From: Mortierella alpina
Lineage: Eukaryota; Mortierellomycota; Mortierellomycetes; Mortierellales; Mortierellaceae
Direction of reading: 5' to 3'
DNA length: 64,000 nucleotides
NCBI GenBank assembly: GCA_029449245.1
Contig: JANATF010000005.1
Coordinates: 2,852,001-2,916,000 of the forward strand
The notes beneath the pieces are model-generated. The model was not told where the DNA came from. It searched no databases and worked only from the letters and a program-made list of their open reading frames with translations. This document shows positions 33,301 to 44,936 of the stretch, in pieces. Position numbers and translations under genes: made by a program. Position 1 is the stretch's first letter; every line of letters starts with the position of its first letter.

Positions 33301-34734
33301 ATGACGAAAGGTGCGCTTGGGACATGAAAGGCATCCATCTGGCCAGCCATCCATCGATCCATCGGCGCAGGACACAGCTCGCTGCCATCCATCGCACACA
33401 GTGCATCCCCAGCCTCGCATCAGGAAACATCGCCTCCATGGGGAAAAACACGCACCATCGCATCGCAGCATCGGGCAGGGACAACCTCTGCATGGGCAGG
33501 ATTCAGATCCAGCAGGCCACTGGGGCCAAGGGCGATCGCGCGACTGTTGGCAGGAAACACCCCATTGGCGTACTGCCCATGCACATCTGGAGACTATGAT
33601 TCACCATCCTCCATGGCGTCACAGACATCTTTTGGCCAACTTTACATCTCTCGCTGCCCAAGTCCACTGAGAGCTGCGTGGCACATTCCAACCAAAGAGG
33701 AGCCTTGCCCAAGCAGAAATCATGGCAGCTTACGCTAGGCATCATCTCACAAACCCCCAGAAGCAGGAAGCAGGAAGCAGGAGCAAGGGAAAACCTTGGC
33801 TGGATGGAGATCGATCGGGTGGTGATCCTTCACAACATCCAATCCACAGCACCCATCACCCACGTCAAAACAGACGACAGATGACTGATCGAACAATCCT
33901 TCTCTGATTAGCCGCTCCCTCGGATAAGAACAAGGCTCTTGCCGCCAAGAAGGCTGCCTTGAAGGGTGTTAACGGTCAGAAGGCTCGCAAGATCCGCACC
34001 TCGACCACCTTCAACCGCCCCAAGACCCTGAAGCTTGCTCGCAACCCCAAGTATGCCCGCAAGGCTGTTCCCCACGTCCCTCGTTTGGATCAGTACAAGG
34101 TCTTGAAGACTCCCCTCAACACCGAGTCGGCCATGAAGAAGATCGAGGAGAACAACACCTTGGTCTTCCTCGTCGATGTCAAGTCCAACAAGCGTCAGAT
34201 CAAGGATGCCATGAAGAAGATGTACGATGTTACCGCCCTCAAGGTCAACACTCTCATCCGGTACGTCGTTTTTGTCCACTTTGACTCGTATTGCTGGGCT
34301 AAAGGAACTCAATGGACTGTGGCGCGACCCGCAGGCACAAAAAATACAACTACAGGAATATGTTTCGAAGTAGAACATTGCTACGAAGGAAGCCTCGCTT
34401 GTGCCACGAAGCAAACGCTGCTTCTAAAAGGATTGGGAGTGGGCAGGGGCTATCAAAGGATACAAGCGCAAAAACAGTGAACGAAGGCAGACACACACAC
34501 CAGCGATTGCTTCTGTCCTTTGTCATCGGGATGGATTTTTACTTTACAGGCGTCGTTGCGGTTTTGCACGAGCCATCCTATCATCCTCATACTGACACTG
34601 ACTCTGTTCTAATGCTCTACTTCCTCATGTTTTTTTCAATCGTTATTAGCCCCGATGGTAACAAGAAGGCCTACATCAAGTTGACCGCTGATGTCGATGC
34701 TCTCGATGTCGCCAACAAGATTGGATTCATCTAA
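33301..34734 (+). CDS. RPL25: 60S ribosomal protein L23a/L25 (uL23)
   Basis: Binds 25S rRNA near the polypeptide exit tunnel and docks SRP and chaperones. Exons 33301-33310, 33912-34260, 34650-34734 give 147 aa. Recognisable core: [40 protein letters not shown] and the C-terminal [20 protein letters not shown] ending IGFI. Exons 2 and 3 are secure. Exon 2 begins in codon phase 1, so a short first exon is needed; ATGACGAAAG followed by GTGCGC (33301-33310) supplies the phase, gives [11 protein letters not shown] and follows a pyrimidine tract. This makes a 601-bp first intron, comparable with the long first intron of RPS17. It is divergent from the COX7A-like gene (192 bp between starts). Confidence 0.9.
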
Positions 34735-35794
34735 ACCAGCCAAATAAATCCCTTGTGCGCGCAAGTTTTTTTATCCGTGCATTCGCTTTTTCATATCTCT
34801 TCTCCATGTGAGCTAAAAGGAAGCACGCACTCCAAGTGTGTCCATCTCAAGTGGGGGTTTCTCTCACGCGATAGCCTGACTAGTGGTGACGAGCTCAAAT
34901 GGTGTGGGAAATAGAGAGCTCTGCATGCGTGTGCACGAGCCAACCGTGGAAGACGGGTTATGCTTCCCGCGACGAGGGCATGAGAACGAACAGGACGGTA
35001 TTTTTCACCCTCGCTGTCCACGCTTATACGTTTCACTCGCCATTCTGCCATTCCTCACGCCCCCCCCCTCCTGTCACCTCATATCTGATGCAGACTGCAT
35101 GCACCGCATCCTGCACCACTGCGTGCTTGAGTGCACACAGAATGCGAACGGGGGATGCACTGCACGAAGGGTCGTGTGAGACGAACAAGCAATTGGGAGT
35201 GAGAGAAACAGAAAGAAACCTGGACAACTTGCTTACCTATTGCTGTTGTCTGTACTATACCATCCATTTTTGATCCCATCGCAAAATTGGGAGCATGGGC
35301 CTCTTGTGCCTGTGTATTATTCTGAGGGACGCGGGCGGAAAAGGTGAAGGAGAGGGAGGGGGTGGGTTGCATGCTGATGTTACTACTTGAGTGTGTTCTG
35401 TTTTGCATGCGCCAGTTGAGATGGGAAAGGAGCGAGGGGGGAAAAGGGAGACGGTTGGGGCTCTTTGAGGTTTCGCACAGGATCTGGGACGACAGAACCG
35501 ATAACGCGAAGTGGAGTGGTTGAAGTGGTTGCAGTTTATGGTCATGTCATTGTTGTGTATTCTGCTGAAGCACACTCTGTTCGGATTTCATGCGCACAAG
35601 GCGATTGCACTGCGACAATCACATCATCATCACCGCTCGTGAAGTTGGCCCAGCCAATAAATACAAGTGTGCGACACCTGCTCATTCTTTTCTTCTCTCT
35701 TCTTCACACCCTCTTGCCCTCTCTTCCCTGTTCTCGCTGTCCCTCACTCACCCTGCATTAACTTCCTCAGCAACACATACATCCCTCCCCAGCC
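34735..35794. other. Intergenic: 3' flank of uL23 and reticulon promoter
   Basis: About 1.06 kb, no supported gene. CT-rich from 35680 to 35790 just before the reticulon start. Confidence 0.6.
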
Positions 35795-37804
35795 ATGGCT
35801 CAACACGACAACGCCGGACTCGACTATCTCCAGGTCGAGCAGCAGCAGCGCCTCGCCACCGAGAACGCCGCAGAATCCACTCTGGCCGACCCCACTCCTG
35901 CCCGCCGCGAGCGTAGCTCCTCAGACTCGGCCGACAAGGTCAAGTCCGTCAACCCCGTCTCGGCCGGTATGAACAGCGTCTAGTACTCCTTCGTCGCAAA
36001 TGGGCTGTGTTGCGTATATGAGAATGTGTGTGAGAGAGAGGGCTTGAGGTGTTAAAACAAGGCGGAAAGACCGAGAAAGGATTTTCTGGTTTGATCAAAA
36101 CGATATTTTACAGCTCGATACAGGACACACTAAGTGATAGAGTATGGCCCCCCGGCAGCGGAGCGGAAGGGGAGGGGAGGAGGTGGCGTGCCCCGTTCTT
36201 TGTGAATGCTCTTCAACCTGCTTGGTGGTGCTTGTACTCCCAACGGGAAGAAAGCAGGAAAATCTACTTTTTACGTCTTTTCCCACACGCTACCACCGCG
36301 AACCACACAGAGGATGCGTCTTTTCCGTTCACAGAGAGTTAAAGAGAAGAGTGGCAGTTACCCCGAGCACAGAGCGTGTTTACTGTTTGTGTGTGCGTGT
36401 CTGGTGGCCCACATGCAAGTGTCTTCATTATTGAGTTCTAGTGTGGTCTTTTTTTTTTATTTTTTTTTTTTTCTGGTTTGGTTTGCTTATCAGCGCTCCG
36501 ACCAACTCGTTTTCAGCTCTCGTGTGCACTCGTGTCTACCTTTGTTTTTTTCATTGTGGTTTGTAGCGCCGCACCCCCTCTTCTTGCTATTAGGGCTACA
36601 CAAGCGTGTACTACTCGCTCATACACAATAGGGAGCACGCCTCGTCATCCCATAATCACACAACAGGGCTCGGGAGGGAAAAGAAAAGAGGGAACTAAAC
36701 AGGACGCAAGGAAAGGGGAGCAGTTGATAGCCTGGATTAGCACCATGTGAGGCGAGGAGGGCGGACATGAGACGCAGGTGCTCCGAGCAACAAAGTTCTA
36801 TTCTTATTGCCAAGCTTCACATGGCAAGGACGTGGGACCGTCTGGATGCTGTGTGTGTCAACGCTCTGTCTCTCACACATCTGTGTTCTGCCACGTTCTT
36901 CTTTTTCGTGTCTACGTGTAATAGATCCATACGCATACATGGGCCCTAGACTCAAGAGCCTCGTCCTCTGGGACAACCCTGCAGTCTCTGGCGGAGTGCT
37001 TGCCTCCTCGTTGGCCCTGGTCCTCTCCTGCAGATGGGTCTCGCTGTTGAACGTTGCCTGCGCCCTCTTTGTGTTTGGTATCTCGGCCTCGTTCATCTAC
37101 GTCAACGGACTGTTGGTCTTTAACCGCATCACCAACAAGAGCAATGCCCCCCGTCCCCTGGAGTAAGTCGAGGGAACTCGAGGGAACTCGAGTGAATGCA
37201 TGGATGTCTCTCTCTTGTTGTTCTGACACTGGTATCGACTCGATCCTAACGAGTGTCTCTCGGCCTTTTTTTTTTTTTTGTACCAACAGGAAATACTACT
37301 CTCGCTCTGCAGAATTCTTGCATTTGGAGGCTGACCGTCTTCACCGCAGAGTCGACTACATGACCGATGGTCTGAACATTGTCCTCACCGAGTTGGCCAA
37401 GGTCGTTCTGGTCGAGGACAACAAGCGCAGTTTGAAGGTAAGGGCGAACTCTTTTTTTTTTTTTTTTGCTCAAGTGGAAAAACAAAACCTAATTCCCCTT
37501 TTTCTTTCCTGCACACATGTAGTTCATTGGTTACTTCTATGCTATCTGGACCCTTCGCACATGGTTCTCAACAACCACCCTCCTGTCCCTGATCATCGTC
37601 TCGCTCTTTGCTGCACCCCGTCTCTACCTCGACAACCAGACCCTGATCGACGCCCAGGCTGCCAAGGCAAACGAGCTCGTCCAGGCCCATGTTGGCAAGG
37701 GTCGCCAGGCTGCCCAGGACCAGTGGAACAATGTTTACTCCAAGGCGGAGCAGTTTGCCAAGGAGAAGGGTCTCTTGAAGAAGTCCGACAAGAAGCTTGA
37801 ATAA
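35795..37804 (+). CDS. RTN1: Reticulon-like ER-shaping protein
   Basis: Curves tubular ER by inserting hydrophobic hairpins into the membrane. Exons 35795-35966, 36925-37162, 37290-37437, 37523-37804 give 279 aa. The first 57 residues are hydrophilic. The reticulon domain starts at LKSLVLWDNPAVSGGVLASS (68-87), with the first long hairpin at about 80-113 and the second at about 187-222 (FIGYFYAIWTLRTWFSTTTL). The hydrophilic linker contains AEFLHLEADRLHRRVDY. The C-terminus is basic, ending KKSDKKLE. Exon 1 joins exon 2 by GCCG|GTATGA to ATAG|ATCC across a 958-bp intron. If that intron is kept, translation ends after 62 residues at TAG 35981-35983, so the apparent short gene there is only exon 1. 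Confidence 0.88.
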
Positions 37805-37949
37805 GCAAAACCGCAAACAACTTTCATTTCCCTTCATCATCTGGTTGTCTTACCCACCGTCCTCCTTTCTTGTTCATACTTTGTATATTCGCAGTGAGAA
37901 GAAAACTCATGTTTTTCATTAAAAAAAAAAAAAAAAAGAGACAGAATGT

Positions 37950-40900
37950 TTATGCCTTTGTGGAAGTTCCGATACGCATGCCGACCTTGACCAGCATCTC
38001 AATTTGCTCTTTGGACGACCGCACGAGATCTTCCTCAAACTGGATGGTGCCAGGCTCGAATAAAACGACAATAGTCGACCCGCCAAACGCAAAGTAACCG
38101 TGCTCGTCCATCCTCTCGACCTCTTGTCCTGCCTCCGTCGTCAAAACAATCGATCCGACCATCATGGCTCCAATAGCCACATACGCGACCGTGCCAAACT
38201 CTTTGGACTCGATCGTCGACACCACACGCTTGTTCTCGCCATACACGTCCAGCTGGCTCCGAATGGCCATTGGATTGACAGTGTAGTACTCTCCTTCGAT
38301 TGGCTTTGGCTCTGAGAGTACTCCCTTGACAGGGATATGATAGCTGTTGTAGAACAGGAGAGAAGAGAGAGGGAATATTAAGATTTAACAATCGTCTCAT
38401 GTTTGCTGAAAAACAGTTTTTGTCTTCTCACGCTTGTCGAGTGGCACTTACCGATGGTAGTCCTGAGGGGCCAGACGAAAGATGGCGAGACTACCGCCGT
38501 CATACTTCTTGGCTAGCGTCTCGTCGTTCAGCAGCCTTCCGATCGTGAACTGTGCGCCTTTGATCCAAAACTTTGTGGCGTCCTCAATCGTCTGGAAGCA
38601 CGTCATTCGACAATCCGCCACACTGACAGCCACGCGATCATCTCCCGGTGAGCTCAACGTCCGGGCATCAGGTTTGAGCTTTCGGTAAAAGAACTCGTTA
38701 AAGTTCTTAAAGTTCTGGATGGGCTCGAGAACCTCCTTCATTTGGGACTCGAGTTGGTGAAAGCGGATGAAGGGCTCAATGTCCCGAGTCGAACGTGGGT
38801 CGTTGAACTTGAGTCCTTGCTTCCGTGACATGTCCGCTAGGATCTTGTTCACACGGATCTTGTTGGCAGGGCTTTTGTAGAGCAAGCGGATACCCAGGCG
38901 GATAAACGTGGGCATCTTTTCTTCCATCATGGCTCCTGTTGCTCGATCCTGGACAATAATATTGGCATTGCTCTATCATGATTGATACCAAGAGAAATAG
39001 AGGAAAAAACATGCATGTGAATGACTGGTTCGTCCCTCAGGAGAGCTTTTTCCCATAGCAATTGCAAACCGCGAATAGTTCGTCTTACCTTGCCGACTAC
39101 GTAGCGGCCGTAACCAAGACTCTTGACGACCTTGGTGATCCACTTGCGCTGGGCATTGGCCTCCGTCACAAAGTCACCGAGGATCAGCTTGTCCAGATTG
39201 AACCCGTCATTGCCTGAGCACACAGCAATATGCGTAATGACATCGGTCTCCAGCTTGTGGCCCAAGTTGGCATCGTGGCAGATGGGGCAGGTCGATATCC
39301 GGATGACATGCTCCCCCTCGGATGTCTGTGGGTCAAAGTCGGCCTCCGTGGGCTCGACCATATCCACTGCCTCTGGGCTAGAGTTCCGTGGGAGCTGATT
39401 CCGGGTGAGATGCATATACAGCTCCGAGTCCTCCTGATCCTCTTCCAGTTCCTCGACAGTATCTTTCACGCCAGCCTCCAACGGATTCGGTGGAGAAGGT
39501 TGGCTTCTCCTGAACCATTTCTTTGTCTTTGCCACAGGCTGTTCATTAATTTCGGTCCGGTCGTTCACCCGCACCTGTCGCTCAAGTCTCTCGTACAGCT
39601 CGTCAAACGTCAACTCGTCGTGCTCTGGATCCTTATTAAAGGGCGCAAAGAAGCTGTCAATTGTCTTGCCAGACAGTGTCGAGCCAAGACCCTCGAGCAT
39701 GGTCTGGATCAGAACCCTGCTGTAGGTACCCCGTTGGTAGCTGTCCGCGTCGTATGCTTTGGCTAGGCCGAGCCAGAAGCGTCTTCTCAGAGTGGTATAG
39801 GGCACAAACTTTGCGCGAACCTGGAGCCGAGTCCCCTCTGTGGCGATTTTGATGTCGGACGCGAGCTCGACATCGAGTAAGTAGTCGTTCATGTCGGGGT
39901 CAAGAACCTCTTGTGGGGTTCCATTCGTAGGAGGGAGTGGAGTCTCTACGGGGGCAGTATCGCGATCGCCCGCGGCCTGGATCAAACGATTGATCTCCAT
40001 GAACGCCACGCCTACATGGTCATTACCGCTCATCTTGTCCCAGTCGTGGATCGAGTATTTGACCTTGAACGTCTCCTCTCCGTGATGGACCCTGAACATG
40101 AGCTTGGCCTTCCATACTGGGTTGAGGTTGTGCCGGACGACCCTTGTCCTAAAGATATACCTTCCAAACGAGATGACCACGAACGGGTCCATGTCGAATC
40201 CCGTCCGCGTGACGTTGTGCAGCCTCGGCAGGTTCGCCGCCGAGGTGACTTCCATGAAGACAACGCCGTGGAGAGTCTTGTTGGACGACGTTGCAGTGCT
40301 AGAGGATACGTCCTGACGCACTTCGCTGGGCTCCAACGATGCATCAGTCTCTCCCGAGGCCATGGGAATATCGGCCATGGAGATGCTCATGTTATCCGAG
40401 TCTCTGAGCATTCTTTGTCCGAGACCCAATTTGTTACGACCGCTCGTCAATGTCGCCCATGTTCTTTGGCAGTCTGCGCGCGAGCCCTCGTGGACGGGGG
40501 CCAGCTTGGTGTCGATGAACCCAAACTTGATTTCAACTAGTCAAACCGATAGCAAAAAGGTGGATATACACGGCTCATTAGATTCTCTGCCGTGTCTTGT
40601 GTTGCATCAGAAACACATTGAAGAAAGATACGAGACATACCTTCACCGCTGACGTTGCTGGACTTTCCAGGAAGCGAGGATAGCGTGTACCATTTTGGCT
40701 AGAGACACAACATTGTCCAATTGAACAGTTGAGGCGAACGGATGATGGATATAATTAGCGTGGGGCACAGATAGCAGAAAAGAATAATAATGACGCCAAC
40801 CAACAGTGGCAGTTGCAGTTGTGGAGATCCGCCTTGTGTAGTGGCGATATATTGTAATGGGCTTTTTGGAGAGGGGAATGACAATTTCGATGACGATGAT

Positions 40901-41527
40901 TACGAACGGCGCACACGCGGTGTGTTTTGAGAGCACGGAACAGTTTTTCTCCATGGGCACGCCAGGGTGTCTGCAGTTCGCAGGAGTGGTTGTAGAATAT
41001 ACTTGCCATATTGTCTCGATCGTCAAAGTGCTTGGGGACAGTATCGGCCCATAGCGAGGCCTCGTCAAAGGGTAGGTCGACAACACCCATAAAGTCGTCC
41101 TTGCCGATGCGGTCCTTGTCCCAGAAGGCGAGACGGATCTGGTCAGGCACCGACTGGGTCTCGAGGTCAAAGTCGAAGGCCGCATTCCAGACGGGGTTCA
41201 GGGTCTTGTGGATGACCTTGGTAGTGAATTTGTGGCCGCCCACCGTCACCTTGACGTATGGATCCGAGAAGCCGTTCTATGAAGGGAGAGGGGATTGCAT
41301 TAGGTATGTAGGACAATAAGCGCATGCACATCTTTTTAGGCGGCAACAGAGGGCGATAGCGACAGCGAGACGGGCAGCTGGCTTACAAAGTCTTTGGCAG
41401 CCAAGTCTCGCGCCCGCGAGATAAAGATGCGCATCACGACAGAGACGTCCTCCTCCTCAGCCGAGAGAGGGGCGTGGGCGCCTGAGCCTGGTTGTGTGCC
41501 TGGCTGTGAACTTTGCGAGGCCAGCAT
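37950..41527 (-). CDS. PSD2: Phosphatidylserine decarboxylase with two C2 domains (PSD2 type)
   Basis: Converts phosphatidylserine to phosphatidylethanolamine in endosome/Golgi membranes. Exons 41527-41387, 41276-41007, 40698-40641, 40536-39089, 38972-38452, 38343-37950 give 943 aa. C2 domain 1 is at about residues 30-155 (GFSDPYVKVTVGG, HKTLNPVWNAAF); C2 domain 2 at about 255-370 (GFDMDPFVVISFGRYIFRTR). An EF-hand-like segment follows (FNKDPEHDELTFDELYERLE), then a CPICHDANLG...HIAVC zinc-knuckle-like stretch. The decarboxylase domain has QDYHRYHIPVKG (across an intron) and the autocatalytic site GGST at about 900-903, where cleavage before Ser creates the pyruvoyl group. Intron 2 has a GC donor (ATG|GCAAGT); a GT alternative 4 nt on breaks the frame. 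The start MLASQSSQPG is preferred to upstream low-complexity sequence. Confidence 0.93.
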
Positions 41528-42429
41528 TGGATCCGTGTCCTGGTTGAAGGAGATGCAGATGGCTGTCGGAATGGGGCAGGGTGCGGATGGCAGGTCGGGG
41601 TGGAGTGCAGTGCAGTGCGTGCAGCGTGATGTCGCAGGTGTTGAACCGTTACTGAGATTGTCGCGAGGAGAATGTGGGCGAGCGTGGTGATGGAGACTGA
41701 GAAATAAAAGAGACAAAGGGGAAAGGTGTGTCCAGCTGGGCCAAAAAGCGTAAATACAGGACATGAAACCACTCAAAAATAGAGGCGGCAGTGCTCGTCT
41801 TACTGCATCGTGTGTTGAGTCTTCCTGCGCCTTGGTTTCTGTGTGCGTCCTCACAGCCTCGTCCGCCGCATCTCGCCTGCTCTGGCGGTCTGTTGGTCTG
41901 TTTTCAAAGTGGAGGGAACAACGAATGGACAGCCACCTGGTTGAGAGCCCTTTCTGTGCTGCTGTCGTCTAGTTGGCCACTGCTGATGGCTGGACTGGCG
42001 AAGTAACAGCAGGAGGACAGAGCATGAGGACTGAGCGTGAGGACGCGTTGCTCTGGCCCACCATGCTATTCTGAACCCTACATTGATGGAAAAACGCAAA
42101 AGGATACATGGTAAGCAAGCGCAAGTGACATGCATGGCGTTCCTGCATGGCGTGCCATGTTAGGCTATCCTGTACACCCTCGCAGTACAAAGAAGAGCAA
42201 AGGCGTTGGCAACGGCAACGAACAGCCCAGATCTGACAGCCTGACAGCCTCGGTTGACCACAGGCCACAGCCCATCCGCGCGTTAGTTCCCGTGCACAGC
42301 AGGCGAGCGTGTGTCCGTGCCTAACTCCGTGCCTGTGCCTATGCCCGTCGATAGAGCAGGAGTCTGGCCAAAGAGATATTTCCGCATTATCTCCCGCTCG
42401 GCTGCAGAAAGGATCCATGTCGGCTTTGG
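41528..42429. other. Intergenic region
   Basis: Promoter side of PSD2 and 3' flank of the next minus-strand coding sequence. No gene recognised on either strand. Confidence 0.55.
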
Positions 42430-42882
42430 TCACCCTCCAAGAGAGTCGCTGGTGTCATCTACGGCCTCCGTAGCTTCGTCCTTCGAGGGTACCCCGAGTG
42501 CATCCAGCCGTGGTCCTAAGGCCCAACCCTGCTTCGTCCACTGTTTCCCCAGCCCAAGTTGACGAGTAAGCTGGTTAAGGGCTTGATCCTTTCGAGTCCT
42601 TGAGCGTCGACGGATATCTTGTTGCTCTCCCCTGCGCTTCTCTTCGGCTTGAACTTCATCCAGAAACTGCGCCGTCGAATCGAACCAAGCGTTATCCTCA
42701 GATGTCAGCCCTTGCTCGTGCTATTCCTCCACACCGACTGCAGCGTGCTTTAAGGTTTGCAGCCACTGAGGATGAAACTCCTCCGTCACTGGGCTGTTGC
42801 GTGTTGCTGTATGCCTGTGGCGCCGCCGCTTCGAGTTCAACGCCAGCTCCTTCCTCCTCGCCGTTGGTGTCGTCGTTGTTTG
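42430..42882 (-). pseudogene. Interrupted minus-strand reading frame of unknown family
   Basis: On the minus strand a frame runs from 42882 to the TGA at 42432-42430 with protein-like content but a single in-frame TAG at 42723-42721. Before the TAG: EEFHPQWLQTLKHAAVGVEE. After it: HEQGLTSEDNAWFDSTAQFL, then charged helices (DEVQAEEKRRGEQQDIRRRS) and a Lys/Gly-rich tail ending DDTSDSLGG. No intron of normal length removes the TAG, and the sequence before it is purine-rich, poor for an acceptor. It may be a nonsense-mutated gene, the 3' exon of a gene whose splicing I could not resolve, or a sequencing error. I do not recognise the family. Confidence 0.35.
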
Positions 42883-43054
42883 TTATCGAGCGTTCGCGCA
42901 GTGTTCAAGTGTTCCCACTGAGCCTCATGGCCGACTCCGGCAAGCTTGCATCTGCTCACTAATCTTATGAGTTCAAAGCGCATCTTGGCAGCCATGGGCG
43001 CGATGGGGATCGCTCATGCCATGCTAACATCCATCGATGATACAGCACTCGCTC

Positions 43055-43903
43055 CTAGTCAGGTAATGTGTCCGTCATGAACTCGCCGGCTGCAAGGCTA
43101 TGGCGAACATGAGCTAGTCGGATTTGATGTAGTTGTTTCCCTTGAGAATCCTGATTGCTGGTCAGCCTCATGCGGATGAGTTGGGTGGTGTTTTCAAGAT
43201 GGGTCTTGATGGTGACAGACTTTGACTGAACAAGTTCACGCGAGCCTTTTCGACTTGATGCCGACAGGCAATGCTGTTCGGGCCATGAAACCAAGACGCG
43301 CACGCACTGTGGAGTAGACGGCACCCTCAGGTAGCTCTGCCACGTTGGACGGTAGCGGCGAGTCAAGTTTGGACGGCGATATACGCGTCGAGAGATGTCG
43401 TGCTAGTCCGTATAGGTGACACAAAGCGTTTACGGCTGCAAGCGACGCCACCGATGGGCATATGCAGCAGGTTGGGTATTGCTGGCCGCCAACAAGGACT
43501 GATGGAGTATTATGGTGGTATGAGCGAGACAGCGAGAGCTCAAGCCAGCGCTCCACAAAGGCCACGGGGAGGAGGCTCGCCTGACTGTTGGAGACGTTGT
43601 TTGGAATGGTAGATGGATCCTGTACGGTGTTTGCATTACGGTGTTGGTCGTCGATCCGGTCGCCGAGCCAGCCGTCCTCAGGGTCCAGAGGATCCAAGCC
43701 TATGTCAGCAGAGAAGCAGACGAGTGGTGGCGCTGTGAGCGAGAGCACTGTTACACATAGCATCCGTGTGCGCTGCACGCGCATCGATACCGCAGCCTAC
43801 CGGAAAACAAAGAGTCCAGATACGAAGCCAGTCTCTGCACAGGCCACGCAGCAGAGAGTTGACTGTCGGCAACTCGGAGGGCGTCTACATAGGGGTGGGG
43901 CAT
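43055..43903 (-). CDS. Hypothetical spliced protein, divergent from the snapin-like gene
   Basis: Not recognised. A three-exon model 43903-43801, 43699-43434, 43306-43055 closes to 206 aa. Exon 1 reads MPHPYVDALRVADSQLSAAW and continues LASYLDSLFS; exon 2 starts GLDPLDPEDGWLGDRIDD and contains VAFVERWLELSLSRSYHHN; exon 3 has SKSVTIKTHLENTTQLIRMR and HQIRLAHVRHSLAAGEF. The junction of exons 1 and 2 is convincing; that of exons 2 and 3 (donor GTAAAC, acceptor CCACAG) is less so, because the frame between them is also open. A GTGCGTGC tandem at the exon 3 start might instead be a 4-bp duplication. The interrupted frame just downstream could belong to the same gene. It shares a 247-bp divergent promoter with the snapin-like gene. 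Confidence 0.45.
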
Positions 43904-44150
43904 GTAGATGCTTGTTGAGCATGTCTTCGCTTGCGCGTAAGTGGTCGTGTGGTGGACTGTCTGTCCTTCGTGGAGAGAGTGGGAGAATGAAGGAGGACAA
44001 GGAAGGCAAAGAGGGCGATGGTGAAAAGAGAGAGAGAGAGAGTAAGGAAAGACGACAACGCGCGAGATATGCAGCTGATCATGCACGTGATTTAAGCTTC
44101 AAACAAGCTCATTTGTCGCCACATGCAACTCCAACCTTGCCCTTCTCTCC

Positions 44151-44836
44151 ATGTCATTCTTCAAGAAGGACTACAGCGCATACCCGCAGCCTGTCGTGGT
44201 CACTCCAGACCCCGCTCTCGTCGGCGAGTCCATCTCGGATGCTGTCGCAGAGCCCATCGCACCAAGCTTGACACACCCCAGGCAGGACACAGCATCGACA
44301 AGCAGGACACATGCCCATGGAGCAGCAGCCGAGGACACTGACACATTACCGTCCGTCCACCCACGCCTAAAGCAGGATACCCAGGACGGTAGCACCAGCG
44401 AACCAGCGACCACACATAGCGTACATATTCAGCAGCGACACCAGCAGTTACCACAGCGAGACTCAACACGGCTGGCAGACGGGATCATGTCGCTCTTGGG
44501 CCCTATCGTGCAGGAGATGGACTTCAACATCGTCAGCGTCCGCAAGAGCCAAACAGAACTCGAAAAGGAGATTGAGCGGCTCATGGCAGGTACGGTTCTT
44601 TCAGTCGATTCAGGGTACAAATGAACCTCCCACAGTCAACCTAACAGCTTCATGTCCACCCTGATTCCGTAGAGCTGCAGCTCTTTATGGCATCATCCGC
44701 TGCCCCTCCTGAGGTTGAGCCAGCGGTGCAGAAACTAGTCAAGGCCCGGAGGCAGATCATGACCGCCAACTCGACCCTCAAAGCTGTACAGGAGCGTGTC
44801 GATAGGATGCATCAGCAGATTGAAAGGATACGGTGA
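44151..44836 (+). CDS. SNAPIN (BLOC1S7): Snapin-like BLOC-1 subunit
   Basis: Coiled-coil subunit of BLOC-1, which acts in endosome-to-lysosome-related-organelle traffic. Exons 44151-44589 and 44673-44836 give 200 aa. The N-terminal 100 residues are disordered and Ser/Thr/Gln-rich. The C-terminal half follows the snapin pattern throughout: GIMSLLGPIVQEMDFNIVSV, RKSQTELEKEIERLMAELQL, PPEVEPAVQKLVKARRQIMT and NSTLKAVQERVDRMHQQIER. The middle part aligns with the animal VRESQVEL and LDPYVKKLLNARRR segments as I remember them. The protein ends right after the coiled coil. It is absent from many Dikarya, which fits an early-diverging fungus. Confidence 0.8.
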
Positions 44837-44936
44837 ACTAAGCTTAGGGAACCAAACTGTTGCTTTCTTCATGAGACACATTTGCAGCATGATCAGCCTT
44901 TTGTGAGTGGTACTCTTTATTGGCGCGATGCGCTGT

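Noticed and set aside
34261-34649. Readthrough of uL23 exon 2 into a novel C-terminus
   Set aside because: The GTACGT donor and TTATTAG acceptor restore the conserved [19 protein letters not shown] ending; the intron frame has no family match.
35795-35983. Stand-alone 62-aa gene
   Set aside because: A GTATGA donor at 35967 joins it in frame to the reticulon domain, so it is exon 1 of that gene.
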